A stretch of 15,793 nucleotides of DNA from Pseudomonadota bacterium (lineage in GTDB: Bacteria; Pseudomonadota; Alphaproteobacteria; Rhizobiales; Xanthobacteraceae), in the NCBI GenBank assembly GCA_023449855.1, contig JAEXHR010000259.1, positions 1 through 15,793 on the forward strand, written 5' to 3'. The position numbers and the translations under genes are program-made. The notes under the pieces were generated by a model. That model saw only the letters and a program-made list of their open reading frames with translations. It was not told where the DNA came from and made no database searches. Below, in pieces: positions 1-6,763 of the stretch (position 1 is the stretch's first letter; the number at the start of each line of letters is the position of its first letter).

Positions 1-66
1 AATCCGGGGACCGGCGACATGAGGATGCTCTGATTCCCGGATTACGCTGCGCTCCATCCGGGCTAC
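1..66. repeat. REP-like palindrome, family A (pair, left copy truncated by window edge)
   Basis: On the minus strand, bases 66-36 read GTAG, then the stem CCCGGAT, a 13-base loop GGAGCGCAGCGTA, and the return stem ATCCGGG, 31 bases in all. Bases 1-8 (AATCCGGG) match the end of a forward copy, so the window probably opens inside a head-to-head pair. The GTAG tetranucleotide next to a hairpin is the known signature of REP elements used by RayT (REP-associated tyrosine transposases). The same 31-base layout, with different stems, recurs in the palindromes at 2812-2927 and 11206-11285. It lies just beyond the 3' end of the small exported protein gene. Confidence 0.65.
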
Positions 67-72
67 AGGTCC

Positions 73-423
73 TCACGCCGCCTTCGTGAACATCGTCAGC
101 ACACCGTCCGCGATATTCACCGCGACCACCTGTGCCGATGTCACGCCCTTTTCCTTCAGCGCATTGGCGGCGGCCGGCGAGGCATCGATGGAGGCGCGCA
201 GGCCCTTCATGTCCTCGTCGCTGGTCTTGGACACGACCTCATCGACCTGCGTCTTCACGGCATCCGGCAGCGTTTTGACATCGATCACCTGGATCTTGTT
301 GATCTGCACGGTGGATTTCGGCGCGCTGGTGTCCTTCGCCGGCGCCGTCCCCTGCGCCATCACGAGCGCGGGCGTGCCGAGAGAGAGCGTGGCGGCGAGA
401 GCGAGAGCTGTCATGGAGCGCAT
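73..423 (-). CDS. Small exported protein of unknown function
   Basis: A 116-residue protein. Residues 1-24 form a clear signal peptide: MRSM, a hydrophobic Ala/Leu stretch, then a VMA-Q cleavage site. The mature part is about 90 residues, rich in Ala, Lys, Val and Asp, without cysteines, membrane segments or a motif I recognise. It is therefore probably a soluble periplasmic protein. The ATG at 423 is preceded by AAGGA about six bases upstream, which supports this start. An in-frame ATG at 414 is a weaker alternative. It is transcribed away from the islet at 628-2229 and stands alone, with a REP-like repeat just past its stop. Base and codon use match the rest of the chromosome. That it is a gene is well supported; its function is unknown. 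Confidence 0.75.
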   Translation of the reverse strand: MRSMTALALAATLSLGTPALVMAQGTAPAKDTSAPKSTVQINKIQVIDVKTLPDAVKTQVDEVVSKTSDEDMKGLRASIDASPAAANALKEKGVTSAQVVAVNIADGVLTMFTKAA

Positions 424-627
424 GGTCTGTCCTTTCCGTTGATTGGACGACCAGCGGTAACGCGGAAGTGTGCGGAAGGTCTGGAGGGGATGGGGCGACG
501 AGGTGAGGAGAATGGGGCGATGATGTGTATCCTTGAAAGGGCAGCAATCACCGTCAGTTCAAACAAAAGATCGAGTAACTAAATTTAACCTCTTTCTTGA
601 GATTCTATAGGAACTTACGAGGCTCCT

Positions 628-1377
628 ATGGCTGACACATCAATCGAGTGGACCGACGCGACTTGGAATCCAGTTGCTGGATGCACTGTGCTGACCGCTG
701 GCTGCACGAATTGCTATGCGATGCGGATGGCAGCCCGGCTCGATGCCATGGGTCTTGAGAAGTACAAAGGACTTACCCGCAAGAGTGGCGGTCGAGCGGT
801 CTGGACCGGGGAAATTCGAATAGACGAAGCTTCACTCGATACCCCGCGTTCTTGGGCAAAACCTCGCAAGGTCTTCGTCAACTCAATGTCAGACCTTTTT
901 CACGAGGATGTCCCGGTCGATTTTATCCATCGGGTTTGGGCTGTAATGCGAGAAACGCCGCATCACACCTACCAAATTCTGTCTAAGCGCCCTGAACGCA
1001 TGGCTGCAATTCTAGGCGGTGCTCGCTTTCCCATACTTCCAAATGTATGGCTCGGAACAAGTATAGAGGACAGCAGAGTTCTTAACCGGCTCGACGCAAT
1101 CAGAGCTGTTCCGGCTGCCGTCCGTTTCGTTTCGATGGAGCCACTTATCGGATCCGTTGTTGGCGGTGACCTACGCGATATTCACTGGGTCATTGTGGGC
1201 GGCGAAAGCGGCCCGCGTGCACGCAAGATGAGGCCGGAGTGGGTCGATGAGATCGAATCCATGTGCCGCAAATCGGGCGCTGCATTCTTCTTCAAACAAT
1301 GGGGCGGGAAGAATAAGAAAATATCTGGCCGCCTACTTCGTGGCAGAACCTTTGATGAGATGCCGCTTCGGGTCTAA
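628..1377 (+). CDS. DUF5131 / phage Gp37-Gp68 family protein with three-Cys motif
   Basis: A 249-residue protein. It opens with SIEWTDATWNPVAGC, and the family's cysteine signature is complete: C19, C26 and C29 (C-x6-C-x2-C, ending CTNCYA). Further family blocks are FVNSMSDLFH, NVWLGTSIED, RFVSMEPLIG, VIVGGESGPRARKMRP and AFFFKQWGG near the C terminus. The cysteine cluster recalls metal or iron-sulfur centres, and a radical-SAM-like role has been suggested for the family, but the activity is not established. The ATG at 628 has ACGAGG 6-11 bases upstream. The gene converges with tcmP at 1333-2229, sharing 45 bp at the 3' ends. In databases this family is repeatedly paired with TcmP, so the two probably work together. 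The coding sequence is more A+T-rich than its surroundings (31/60 G+C by hand count at 961-1020, against 37/60 at 4201-4260), suggesting acquisition by transfer. Confidence 0.93.
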   Translation: MADTSIEWTDATWNPVAGCTVLTAGCTNCYAMRMAARLDAMGLEKYKGLTRKSGGRAVWTGEIRIDEASLDTPRSWAKPRKVFVNSMSDLFHEDVPVDFIHRVWAVMRETPHHTYQILSKRPERMAAILGGARFPILPNVWLGTSIEDSRVLNRLDAIRAVPAAVRFVSMEPLIGSVVGGDLRDIHWVIVGGESGPRARKMRPEWVDEIESMCRKSGAAFFFKQWGGKNKKISGRLLRGRTFDEMPLRV

Positions 1378-2229
1378 GAGATGATTCCCGATCCTCATCG
1401 CCAACGCCGTTGCCTTAGGCGTCTTGTTCGAAATGCAGAGGAATAAGGAGAACATCTGCGGGCCTCTATGAACGGGCAGTGCGAGCGGCTTTAGTACCTT
1501 TCCGAATATGGTGTTCAGCCGTTTTTGAACATACGCTTCCAAACCTCGAGGGTCCAAATCCCGACGCCGTTCAGGTATAGCCCCCAACAAGTCCGCATCT
1601 TCGACCGGATACAACTCTTCTTCCCAGGCCGATGAGCCGAACATGCGTGTAAGCGCGGCACGCTTGGACTCATCAATATCTGTTAGGCGGCGCGTGGCCT
1701 GTCTAAACAATCCCGCCAACGGAAACAGAAACCAGACGTCAATTGCCTCCGTCGATGCAAGCGCTTCCAGTGTGGCCCACTCGACCTCCATTCCGTACGG
1801 ATCTAGAAACACCACCGCTCGCTTATCGTCCCAACGATTGGTCGCAACCAATCGCTGCAAAGCCGTATTCGCATCTTCCTTTGCGACGACAATAGAACGC
1901 TGTAGGTTGTGCGCTGCCAAATCATTCAAAGCCGCGATGTAGTTCGCATTCTTTTCGATAAACACGAGGAAATCGAATGGGGGACGAACATCTATTGCGA
2001 TTCGCGCTGAACCACGACGATGCTCAATAATCTCCGCCGCTGGAGCTTCGACTAATGTAGCTCCCTTGCTTTCCGTTCGCACCGTGCGGCTGCCAGTCCC
2101 AGCAAATGCATCTATGTACCAGAGATGCTTGAAGTGCGGCCGTAGTGCAGTTGTAAAGGCTTGTAAGTATCCTTCGACGATAGACAGCTTGAGTTCGGTA
2201 TGCTGTCCGCCAAACTCATGATCGACCAT
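1333..2229 (-). CDS. tcmP: Three-Cys-motif partner protein TcmP, methyltransferase-like
   Basis: A 298-residue protein of the family named for its pairing with three-Cys DUF5131 proteins. Seen in the sequence: LWYIDAFAGTGS (D40, G44, G46) looks like the AdoMet-binding loop (motif I) of a Rossmann methyltransferase. FLVFIEKN (acidic E92) fits the end of strand 2. AVVFLDPYGMEVEW (D143-P-Y-G) sits where DNA and RNA methyltransferases have DPPY-type motif IV. The C-terminal half has no motif I recognise. An AdoMet-dependent or AdoMet-binding role on nucleic acid is an inference only. The start at 2229 has GGGGAG five bases upstream. Immediately before that ribosome binding site is a 7-bp inverted repeat. 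The gene runs tail to tail into the DUF5131 gene with 45 bp of antisense overlap. Composition is A+T-rich like its partner. Confidence 0.88.
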   Translation of the reverse strand: MVDHEFGGQHTELKLSIVEGYLQAFTTALRPHFKHLWYIDAFAGTGSRTVRTESKGATLVEAPAAEIIEHRRGSARIAIDVRPPFDFLVFIEKNANYIAALNDLAAHNLQRSIVVAKEDANTALQRLVATNRWDDKRAVVFLDPYGMEVEWATLEALASTEAIDVWFLFPLAGLFRQATRRLTDIDESKRAALTRMFGSSAWEEELYPVEDADLLGAIPERRRDLDPRGLEAYVQKRLNTIFGKVLKPLALPVHRGPQMFSLFLCISNKTPKATALAMRIGNHLLDPKRHLIKGSATK

Positions 2230-2240
2230 CTAAACTCCCC

Positions 2241-2262
2241 AACGTGACGACAAACTCACGTT
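2241..2262 (-). promoter_or_regulatory. Inverted repeat abutting the tcmP ribosome binding site
   Basis: AACGTGA (2241-2247), eight bases, then TCACGTT (2256-2262): a perfect 7-bp dyad. It directly touches the GGGGAG ribosome binding site at 2235-2240 of tcmP. It could be an operator for a dimeric regulator or a 5'-leader hairpin that affects translation. A shorter dyad (GCGGT at 2280-2284, ACCGC at 2290-2294) lies just upstream. The symmetry is seen; the function is inferred. Confidence 0.4.
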
Positions 2263-2318
2263 CCCGTAGTGGAAGATTAGCGGTAAATGACCGCAATTTC
2301 TACTTAAGGGCGATACTG

Positions 2319-2346
2319 TTGACAAACACACATTTCGGCTTATATT
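2319..2346 (+). promoter_or_regulatory. Near-consensus sigma70-type promoter without a downstream gene
   Basis: TTGACA (2319-2324) is a perfect -35 box. After a 16-base spacer comes TATATT (2341-2346), which matches the -10 consensus in five of six positions. It points rightward into about 690 bp with no credible coding sequence before the DUF930 gene at 3034. It may drive a non-coding RNA or be the promoter of a decayed element. The match is seen; activity is not shown. Confidence 0.5.
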
Positions 2347-2811
2347 CCTCTCCATCCTTCTCACGAGGGGCGCTTCTCGAGGGCGTCTTGAGGGTGGAGG
2401 AGGATGCGGTGCCCGCGGCCTTGCTTCGCAAGCAGGACTCGGGAGGCCGGGGGCCACCGTCCCTCCCCACTACGGGGGAGAGCCGATAGTTCGGCTGCGA
2501 CGGCACAGGCGAACGGCGGAGAAATCCGTCGGGATCAACGTCTCCCGAAGCTCGCTGCCCACAAAGCCGAGCCAGACGGGACGTGCCGGTGTGCGACAGA
2601 ACGGTCCTCCAGCCCAAAATCCCGCGATGGCGCGCCGAGAGGCGACGCGCGATGGCGAAGGCCGGTCATGGCCGACATCATCGCGAGAATGACCAGGACT
2701 ATGCGCTTGTTGGCGCGTCATCCCCCTCACCTTTGCGGGGGAGCCCAGGTGAAAAGCCACTTCGCGCAAGGGCGCGGCAAGGACGGCGCGTGGGCGGATG
2801 AAACTGCTCGA
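2347..2811. other. GC-rich stretch without a gene, containing several hairpins
   Basis: Open frames here have arginine- and proline-rich, shadow-like translations, no convincing ribosome binding sites and no recognisable domain, so I call no gene. Hairpins are visible: CTTGC/GCAAG at 2420-2432, CTCCCC/GGGGAG at 2463-2480, AGCCGA/TCGGCT at 2481-2496 (directly adjacent), and CCCCC/GGGGG at 2722-2741. The second and fourth share a similar C-run, short loop, CGGGGGAG design. Together with the promoter at 2319 the stretch looks like a dispersed genomic repeat, a decayed element, or a non-coding transcript. I cannot tell which from one copy. Confidence 0.4.
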
Positions 2812-2927
2812 CCGTAGGGCGGATGAGCGACAGCGTCATCCGCCGCGGAATTCACCAAGCATGTTGGCCTGTCGTTTCCATCGCGTCAGCGGCGGCGGAT
2901 TACGGCTCCGCCTCATCCGCCCTACGG
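2812..2927. repeat. REP-like palindrome pair, family B
   Basis: A perfect 16-bp inverted repeat, CCGTAGGGCGGATGAG (2812-2827) and its complement (2912-2927), encloses about 84 bp. Each end is itself a hairpin. The left one is GTAG, GGCGGAT, a 13-base loop, ATCCGCC (stem extendable to 9 bp, 2818-2826 with 2836-2844). The right one, read on the minus strand, is GTAG, GGCGGAT, a 14-base loop, ATCCGCC (2925-2894). This is a head-to-head REP pair (BIME-like). It lies upstream of the DUF930 gene. Confidence 0.7.
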
Positions 2928-3033
2928 GAGCGCGATATCGCCCTGTCATGTAACCCGCAGTCGCTGGCCAATGCGGCGCGGCTGCGCTATCGGAAACGTC
3001 CCGCCTGATCTCTCCTCGCATCCGCACGGCCTC

Positions 3034-3456
3034 ATGAAGACTTCTGCGTTCTCCGGCGCGCTTGTCGCGACTGCGCTTGCCGCGATTCTCATGCCTGTTG
3101 TTCCGGCGCCTGCTGTCGCCGCGCCCGATGCGCGGTTTCTCCGCGCGCTCGACAAGCTCGATCCGAAAACCCGGCTGGAGCAGATCTGCGATCTCGAGGC
3201 GATGCGGCGGATGAGCCAGAGCAAGGCGGCCGGCGCGCGGGTCGATCGCGCCAAATCCGACGTGATCACGCCGCCGCAGCATCTCGGCAACATGCTGGTG
3301 GTCAAGGGCGGCGCGTTCCGGGCCAGCGGCAAATGGTACCAGATGTCCTTCACCTGCAAGGCGACGCCGGACCACAAGACCGTGCTGGATTTCAGCTACA
3401 AGACCGGCGCGGCCATTCCGCCCGCAAAATGGGCATCCTACGGGCTCTGGAAGTAA
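3034..3456 (+). CDS. DUF930 domain-containing periplasmic protein
   Basis: A 140-residue protein starting MKTSAF. Residues 1-30 form a signal peptide with a long hydrophobic core and an AVAA cleavage region. The block FLRALDKLDPKTRLEQICD, followed by EAMRRM, is characteristic of the DUF930 family found in Rhizobiales. Two cysteines, C52 and C108, could form a disulfide in the periplasm. The family has no established function. The frame is open further upstream, to an ATG at 2971. The signal peptide begins exactly at 3034, so I prefer that start, although its ribosome binding site is poor. An imperfectly placed hairpin follows the stop (3475-3513). Confidence 0.82.
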   Translation: MKTSAFSGALVATALAAILMPVVPAPAVAAPDARFLRALDKLDPKTRLEQICDLEAMRRMSQSKAAGARVDRAKSDVITPPQHLGNMLVVKGGAFRASGKWYQMSFTCKATPDHKTVLDFSYKTGAAIPPAKWASYGLWK

Positions 3457-3474
3457 TCCGACTGCCGCTCGCGT

Positions 3475-3513
3475 CCGGGACCGTAGCGATCTCGGAGCTT
3501 TGGGCGGTCCCGG
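3475..3513 (+). terminator. Hairpin after the DUF930 gene, possible terminator
   Basis: CCGGGACCG (3475-3483) pairs with CGGTCCCGG (3505-3513), a 9-bp GC-rich stem with a 21-base loop, starting 19 bases after the DUF930 stop codon. No T-run follows, so it is at best a weak or factor-assisted terminator. It may instead be another intergenic palindrome. Confidence 0.3.
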
Positions 3514-3657
3514 TTCTGCAAAGCGGCACTTCGCGCCGCATTGCGCCCGGGACACGGTTGGCCGGTAACCTTGCCGCGAAAAGATCGCGGGACAGCTTGA
3601 CCTTCCCGGCCCGCAAGGCTTGATGGCGGGCAACGCGGCTGCCCGCTTGCGGCCCGA

Positions 3658-3676
3658 ATCCGGGTATAATCCGGAT
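3658..3676 (+). promoter_or_regulatory. Perfect TATAAT box inside a dyad, candidate promoter of the DUF459 gene
   Basis: ATCCGG (3658-3663) and CCGGAT (3671-3676) flank GTATAAT, which contains a perfect -10 hexamer at 3665-3670. I see no convincing -35 box at normal spacing. A transcript starting just downstream would exclude the upstream ATG at 3620 and fits the chosen start at 3725. The dyad could let a regulator cover the -10 box. This is a weak inference. Confidence 0.3.
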
Positions 3677-3724
3677 GGAACCCGGGCCTTTGTGCCCGTC
3701 CAGCGGTCGAGGCCATCAGTCCGA

Positions 3725-5401
3725 ATGTCCGACAAGCCGAAAGCACCGAAAGCCCGATGGCGGCCCGATCTGTGGCGCCGCGAACGGCTGACGCTGGCCG
3801 TCGGCGTCACGGCGCTGGCGCTGCTGATCGGCATCGCGGGAACCGCCTCGGCGCAGTTTTTCGGCTTCGGCGGCCCGCCGCCGCAGCAACGACCGCAACC
3901 GCGCGGCGGCGGGGGTTTCGGCGGCGGCTGGTTCGGCGGCGATTTCTTCCAGCCGTTCCAGCAGCAGGCGCCGCAACAGCAGGCACCGCGCCGCCGCGAG
4001 GATTTTTCCCGCGCCCCGCAATCCGACAAGCGCGACACCCAGGCGGAACGTAACGTACTGGTGCTCGGCGACAGCATGGCCGACTGGCTCGGCTATGGGC
4101 TGGAAGACGCCTATTCGGAACAGCCGGATATGGGCGTGATCCGCAAGCACAAGACCGTCTCCGGCCTGCTGCGCTATCAGCCGAAGGGCGAACCGTCCGA
4201 CTGGGCGGCGGCGGCCAAGGGCATTCTCGCCAATGAGAAACCCGATGCCATCGTCATCATGCTCGGCCTCAATGACCGCATCCCGCTGCGCGAGCCCGAC
4301 AAGAAGGCCGCCAAGAAAGATGGCGCCGCCGAGGTGAAGCCCGGCGACAAGCCGGCCGACAATGCCGATGCCGACGATGCGGATATTTCGGACCCCGGCT
4401 CCATCGTGAACGAGCGCGGCACGCGCAGCGGCGGCGGCATGGTGGAATTCCGCGACGACCGTTGGGGCGACCTCTACGCCAAGAAGATCGAGGAGATGAT
4501 CGGCGTCGCCAAGAGCAAGGGCGTGCCCGTGCTCTGGGTCGGCCTGCCCGCGGTGCGCGGGCCGAAGGCGATGGCCGATATGGTCTATCTCAACAATCTC
4601 TATCGCGATGCCGCCGGCAAGGCAGGCATCACCTATGTCGATATCTGGGACGGCTTCGTCGACGAATCCGGCCGCTTCCTGCAGCAGGGCCCGGATTTCG
4701 AAGGCCAGATCCGCCGGCTGCGCACGCCCGACGGCGTCTATTTCACCAAGGCCGGCGCCCGCAAGATGGCGCATTACGTGGAGCGCGAGATCACGCGCCT
4801 GCTGTCCGGCCGCGCCGCGCCCGTGGAATTGCCGAGCGAGCCGGCGCAGCCCGATACGAATGTCGTGCCCGGCGCGCCGCCGCCGCGTCCGCTGGCGGGT
4901 CCGATCGTGCCGCTGGTCGCGGCCTCCATCGGCGGCGACACGCTGCTCGGCGGCCCCGGCGCCAAGGCGCTCACCGTCGATCCGCTGGTGGCGAAGACGC
5001 TGGCCAAAGGCGAACCGCTGAGCGCACCGCCCGGCCGTGCCGATGACTTCGCCTGGCCGCGCCGCGAGATCGGCCGCGAACAGGCCAAGGGCGACGTACC
5101 GATGGCGGCAGTGACGCCGTCGCCCTCGACATCAGGCAATGCGACGGCCGCTGCCTTGCCGGATGGCATCGTGCCCGTGATGGCTCCGCCGGCCGCGCCA
5201 AAACAGCAGGCGAAGAAAAAGACGCCGGTGGTCACCGAAACGCCGTCCTTCTTCGGCAATCTGTTCGGCAATGACGAGCCGCGCCGCCCGGCGCAGCAGA
5301 CCGCCCCCCAGCGGCCCCGTCAGCAACAGCAGGGCGGCCCGCGCCCGCCGGCCAATGTCGGCCCCGCCGCCTCCGCCCCCTCCGGCTTCTTCTTCCGCTG
5401 A
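3725..5401 (+). CDS. DUF459 family SGNH-fold hydrolase-like protein, membrane-anchored
   Basis: A 558-residue protein. A basic N terminus is followed by one hydrophobic segment (about 24-43) ending ASAQ, a signal anchor or signal peptide. Then come a Gly/Pro/Gln-rich linker (about 45-95) and the SGNH domain (about 110-360). Block I is LVLGDSMADW with nucleophile S117. The Asn block is MLGLNDR (N183). The C-terminal block reads DGVYFTKAG (D336), where many SGNH enzymes have DxxH. A charged, low-complexity insert of about 50 residues (190-243) interrupts the domain. The tail from about 365 to the end is Pro/Ala/Gln-rich and disordered-looking. The family may act on envelope O-acyl groups, but its substrate is unknown. 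I chose ATG 3725 (MSDKPK) over the in-frame ATG at 3620 because the latter adds an atypical leader and a TATAAT box lies between them. Confidence 0.85.
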   Translation: MSDKPKAPKARWRPDLWRRERLTLAVGVTALALLIGIAGTASAQFFGFGGPPPQQRPQPRGGGGFGGGWFGGDFFQPFQQQAPQQQAPRRREDFSRAPQSDKRDTQAERNVLVLGDSMADWLGYGLEDAYSEQPDMGVIRKHKTVSGLLRYQPKGEPSDWAAAAKGILANEKPDAIVIMLGLNDRIPLREPDKKAAKKDGAAEVKPGDKPADNADADDADISDPGSIVNERGTRSGGGMVEFRDDRWGDLYAKKIEEMIGVAKSKGVPVLWVGLPAVRGPKAMADMVYLNNLYRDAAGKAGITYVDIWDGFVDESGRFLQQGPDFEGQIRRLRTPDGVYFTKAGARKMAHYVEREITRLLSGRAAPVELPSEPAQPDTNVVPGAPPPRPLAGPIVPLVAASIGGDTLLGGPGAKALTVDPLVAKTLAKGEPLSAPPGRADDFAWPRREIGREQAKGDVPMAAVTPSPSTSGNATAAALPDGIVPVMAPPAAPKQQAKKKTPVVTETPSFFGNLFGNDEPRRPAQQTAPQRPRQQQQGGPRPPANVGPAASAPSGFFFR

Positions 5402-5418
5402 TCGCAAAACCGACGCGC

Positions 5419-5460
5419 AAAAATGCCTCGCCAGCTTTCGCCGGCGAGGCATTTTTATTT
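5419..5460. terminator. Strong bidirectional intrinsic terminator
   Basis: A 14-bp stem (5419-5432 with 5443-5456), core ATGCCTCGCC/GGCGAGGCAT, with a 10-base loop. A T-rich run follows on the plus strand and a matching A-run precedes it, so it can work both ways. It sits between the convergent DUF459 and CsbD-like genes and probably ends both transcripts. Confidence 0.85.
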
Positions 5461-5475
5461 AGCGATATCAGATAT

Positions 5476-5838
5476 TTAGTAACCGAAGCGGTTCGGGCGG
5501 CGACGCGGCGGGCGCGTCATCAGCATCGCCAGTGCAAAGCCGATACCGCCTGCGATCAAGAGCGAGCCGAGCGGATTGTCGCGCACCTTGTCGGTCAGCG
5601 CCTGCGTGCCATCGCGATAGGCGTCGCTGTCGAGCGCATCCTTGGCATAGCTGGCTGCCTTTTCGGAAGCATCGCGCACGCCGTCTTTCACCTGTCCATA
5701 CAGATTCTGCACGGTGCCTTCCGCTTCGCGCGTGCGGCCCGAAATCTCGGTGCGCTCGTCGCCGGTGACCTTGCCAACAACGCTTTCAACCTTGCCGGCA
5801 GCATCCTTTGCGGCACCTGCAATGCGGTCCTTATCCAT
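5476..5838 (-). CDS. CsbD family stress-response protein with C-terminal hydrophobic tail
   Basis: A 120-residue protein. MDKDRIAGAAKDAAGKVESVVGKV (residues 1-24), with GDERTEISGRTREAEGTVQ after it, is the CsbD-like domain, running to about residue 56. The middle (50-85) is a charged Ala/Asp/Lys amphipathic helix. The end, NPLGSLLIAGGIGFALAMLM, is a glycine-zipper-type hydrophobic segment before a basic PPRRRP tail, resembling the tails of DUF883/ElaB/YqjD proteins. CsbD proteins are typically small, abundant and induced by general stress. The tail suggests this one attaches to the inner membrane. The start at 5838 has GGAG about nine bases upstream; the longer open frame upstream is not credible. 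It lies 82 bp downstream of a dehydrogenase on the same strand and could be cotranscribed. Confidence 0.88.
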   Translation of the reverse strand: MDKDRIAGAAKDAAGKVESVVGKVTGDERTEISGRTREAEGTVQNLYGQVKDGVRDASEKAASYAKDALDSDAYRDGTQALTDKVRDNPLGSLLIAGGIGFALAMLMTRPPRRRPNRFGY

Positions 5839-5920
5839 ATCGATCACTCCGTGAGGGAAACTCTCGCCGGTGTAATGCCTGAGGAGCTTGCAGGTTCCGG
5901 GTGAATGCTTCCGCCGCAAA

Positions 5921-6655
5921 TTAAAGGATCAGTCCGCCATCGACGACAAGCGTGTGACCGCACACATAGGACGACAGCGGCGATGCAAGGAACAACGCCG
6001 CGCCGGCCATGTCGTCGGGCGTGCCGAGACGCTGCAACGGAATCCGCGACAGCGCGCCTTCGAGCCGCTGCGGATTGGCGGTGGTCACTTTCGTCATCTT
6101 GGTATCGACGAGTCCGGGCGCGATGCCGTTGACGCGAATGCCGTCTTCGGACCACGCCTGCGCCAGCGTGCGCGTCAAACCGACTGCGCCGGTCTTCGAC
6201 GCATTGTAGGACGGATTGCCCTTGGTGGCATGATAGGCGGCAGTAGAGCTGACGATGATCAGACGTCCCTTGCTCTCCTTCAATTGCGCATGGAATTTCG
6301 ATGCGCAGCCCATCAGGCTCATGAGATTGACCTCCATCACCTTGCGAAAGCCATCCATCTCGAACTCGCCGCGCCGATAGATCACGGCGCCTTGCGCGAG
6401 GATCAGCACGTCGAGCCTATCGAGCTTCGGATCGAACGCCTCGATGGCCGACGCACTGCTCACATCGAGCTGATGATAACCGAGCCCGTCGAGATTGGAG
6501 CCCTCGTCGATGGAGTAGTCGCTCGCCTTTGCGCGCGTGCCGCAGACATCGACCTTGGCGCCGCGCTTGCGAAAGGCCTGCGCCATGCCATTGCCGATGC
6601 CGCTCGAACCGCCGACGATGAGAACCTGCTGCCCTGAGAAATCGAGTTCGTTCAT
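5921..6655 (-). CDS. Short-chain dehydrogenase/reductase (SDR), NADP-type
   Basis: A classical SDR of 244 residues. The cofactor loop is GGSSGIG (G15-G21). After strand 2 comes CGTR with R41, which favours NADP(H). The usual NNAG motif is replaced by LAQGA (86-90). The catalytic set is complete: N110, S136/S137, Y150 and K154 (SYNASK). RVNGIAPG and the C-terminal SSYVCGHTLVVDGG match the family. The substrate cannot be read from the sequence. The start MNELDF at 6655 has AGGA and AGGG upstream; the frame stays open further upstream but adds a non-family leader. It diverges from a second SDR at 6764 across 108 bp and precedes the CsbD-like gene. Confidence 0.9.
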   Translation of the reverse strand: MNELDFSGQQVLIVGGSSGIGNGMAQAFRKRGAKVDVCGTRAKASDYSIDEGSNLDGLGYHQLDVSSASAIEAFDPKLDRLDVLILAQGAVIYRRGEFEMDGFRKVMEVNLMSLMGCASKFHAQLKESKGRLIIVSSTAAYHATKGNPSYNASKTGAVGLTRTLAQAWSEDGIRVNGIAPGLVDTKMTKVTTANPQRLEGALSRIPLQRLGTPDDMAGAALFLASPLSSYVCGHTLVVDGGLIL

Positions 6656-6763
6656 CCCTGCATCCTTTTTGATTTTTTGCCCGCGCATGTTTGACCGCGC
6701 CGGCAATCGATGCAAGCCTTCGCGCAAGCCTCATCATGAAGGCGCAGCCATGGGAGAACGTGC

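Noticed and set aside
486..517. G-run cluster (three GGGG tracts) as a possible G-quadruplex
   Set aside because: The tracts are unevenly spaced and a fourth G4 tract is missing. Nothing nearby depends on it.
584..611. TTTAAC-N16-TATAGG (and TTCAAA-N16-TAAATT at 558-585) as promoter of the DUF5131 gene
   Set aside because: Both matches are weak and the A+T-rich leader offers many such hits. A promoter is likely nearby but cannot be pinned down.
2404..2817. Open frame of 137 codons in the gene-free stretch
   Set aside because: The translation is Arg/Pro-rich, shows no domain, has no good ribosome binding site and crosses several hairpins. Overlapping frames on both strands are equally open.
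2836..4077. A 413-codon open frame on the minus strand, and similar long frames at 3716-4774 (-), 5888-6637 (+) and 13814-15094 (+)
   Set aside because: Each lies antisense to a gene with clear domains. Their products are rich in Arg/Ala/Pro or read like random GC-rich translation, with no ribosome binding site or family motif.
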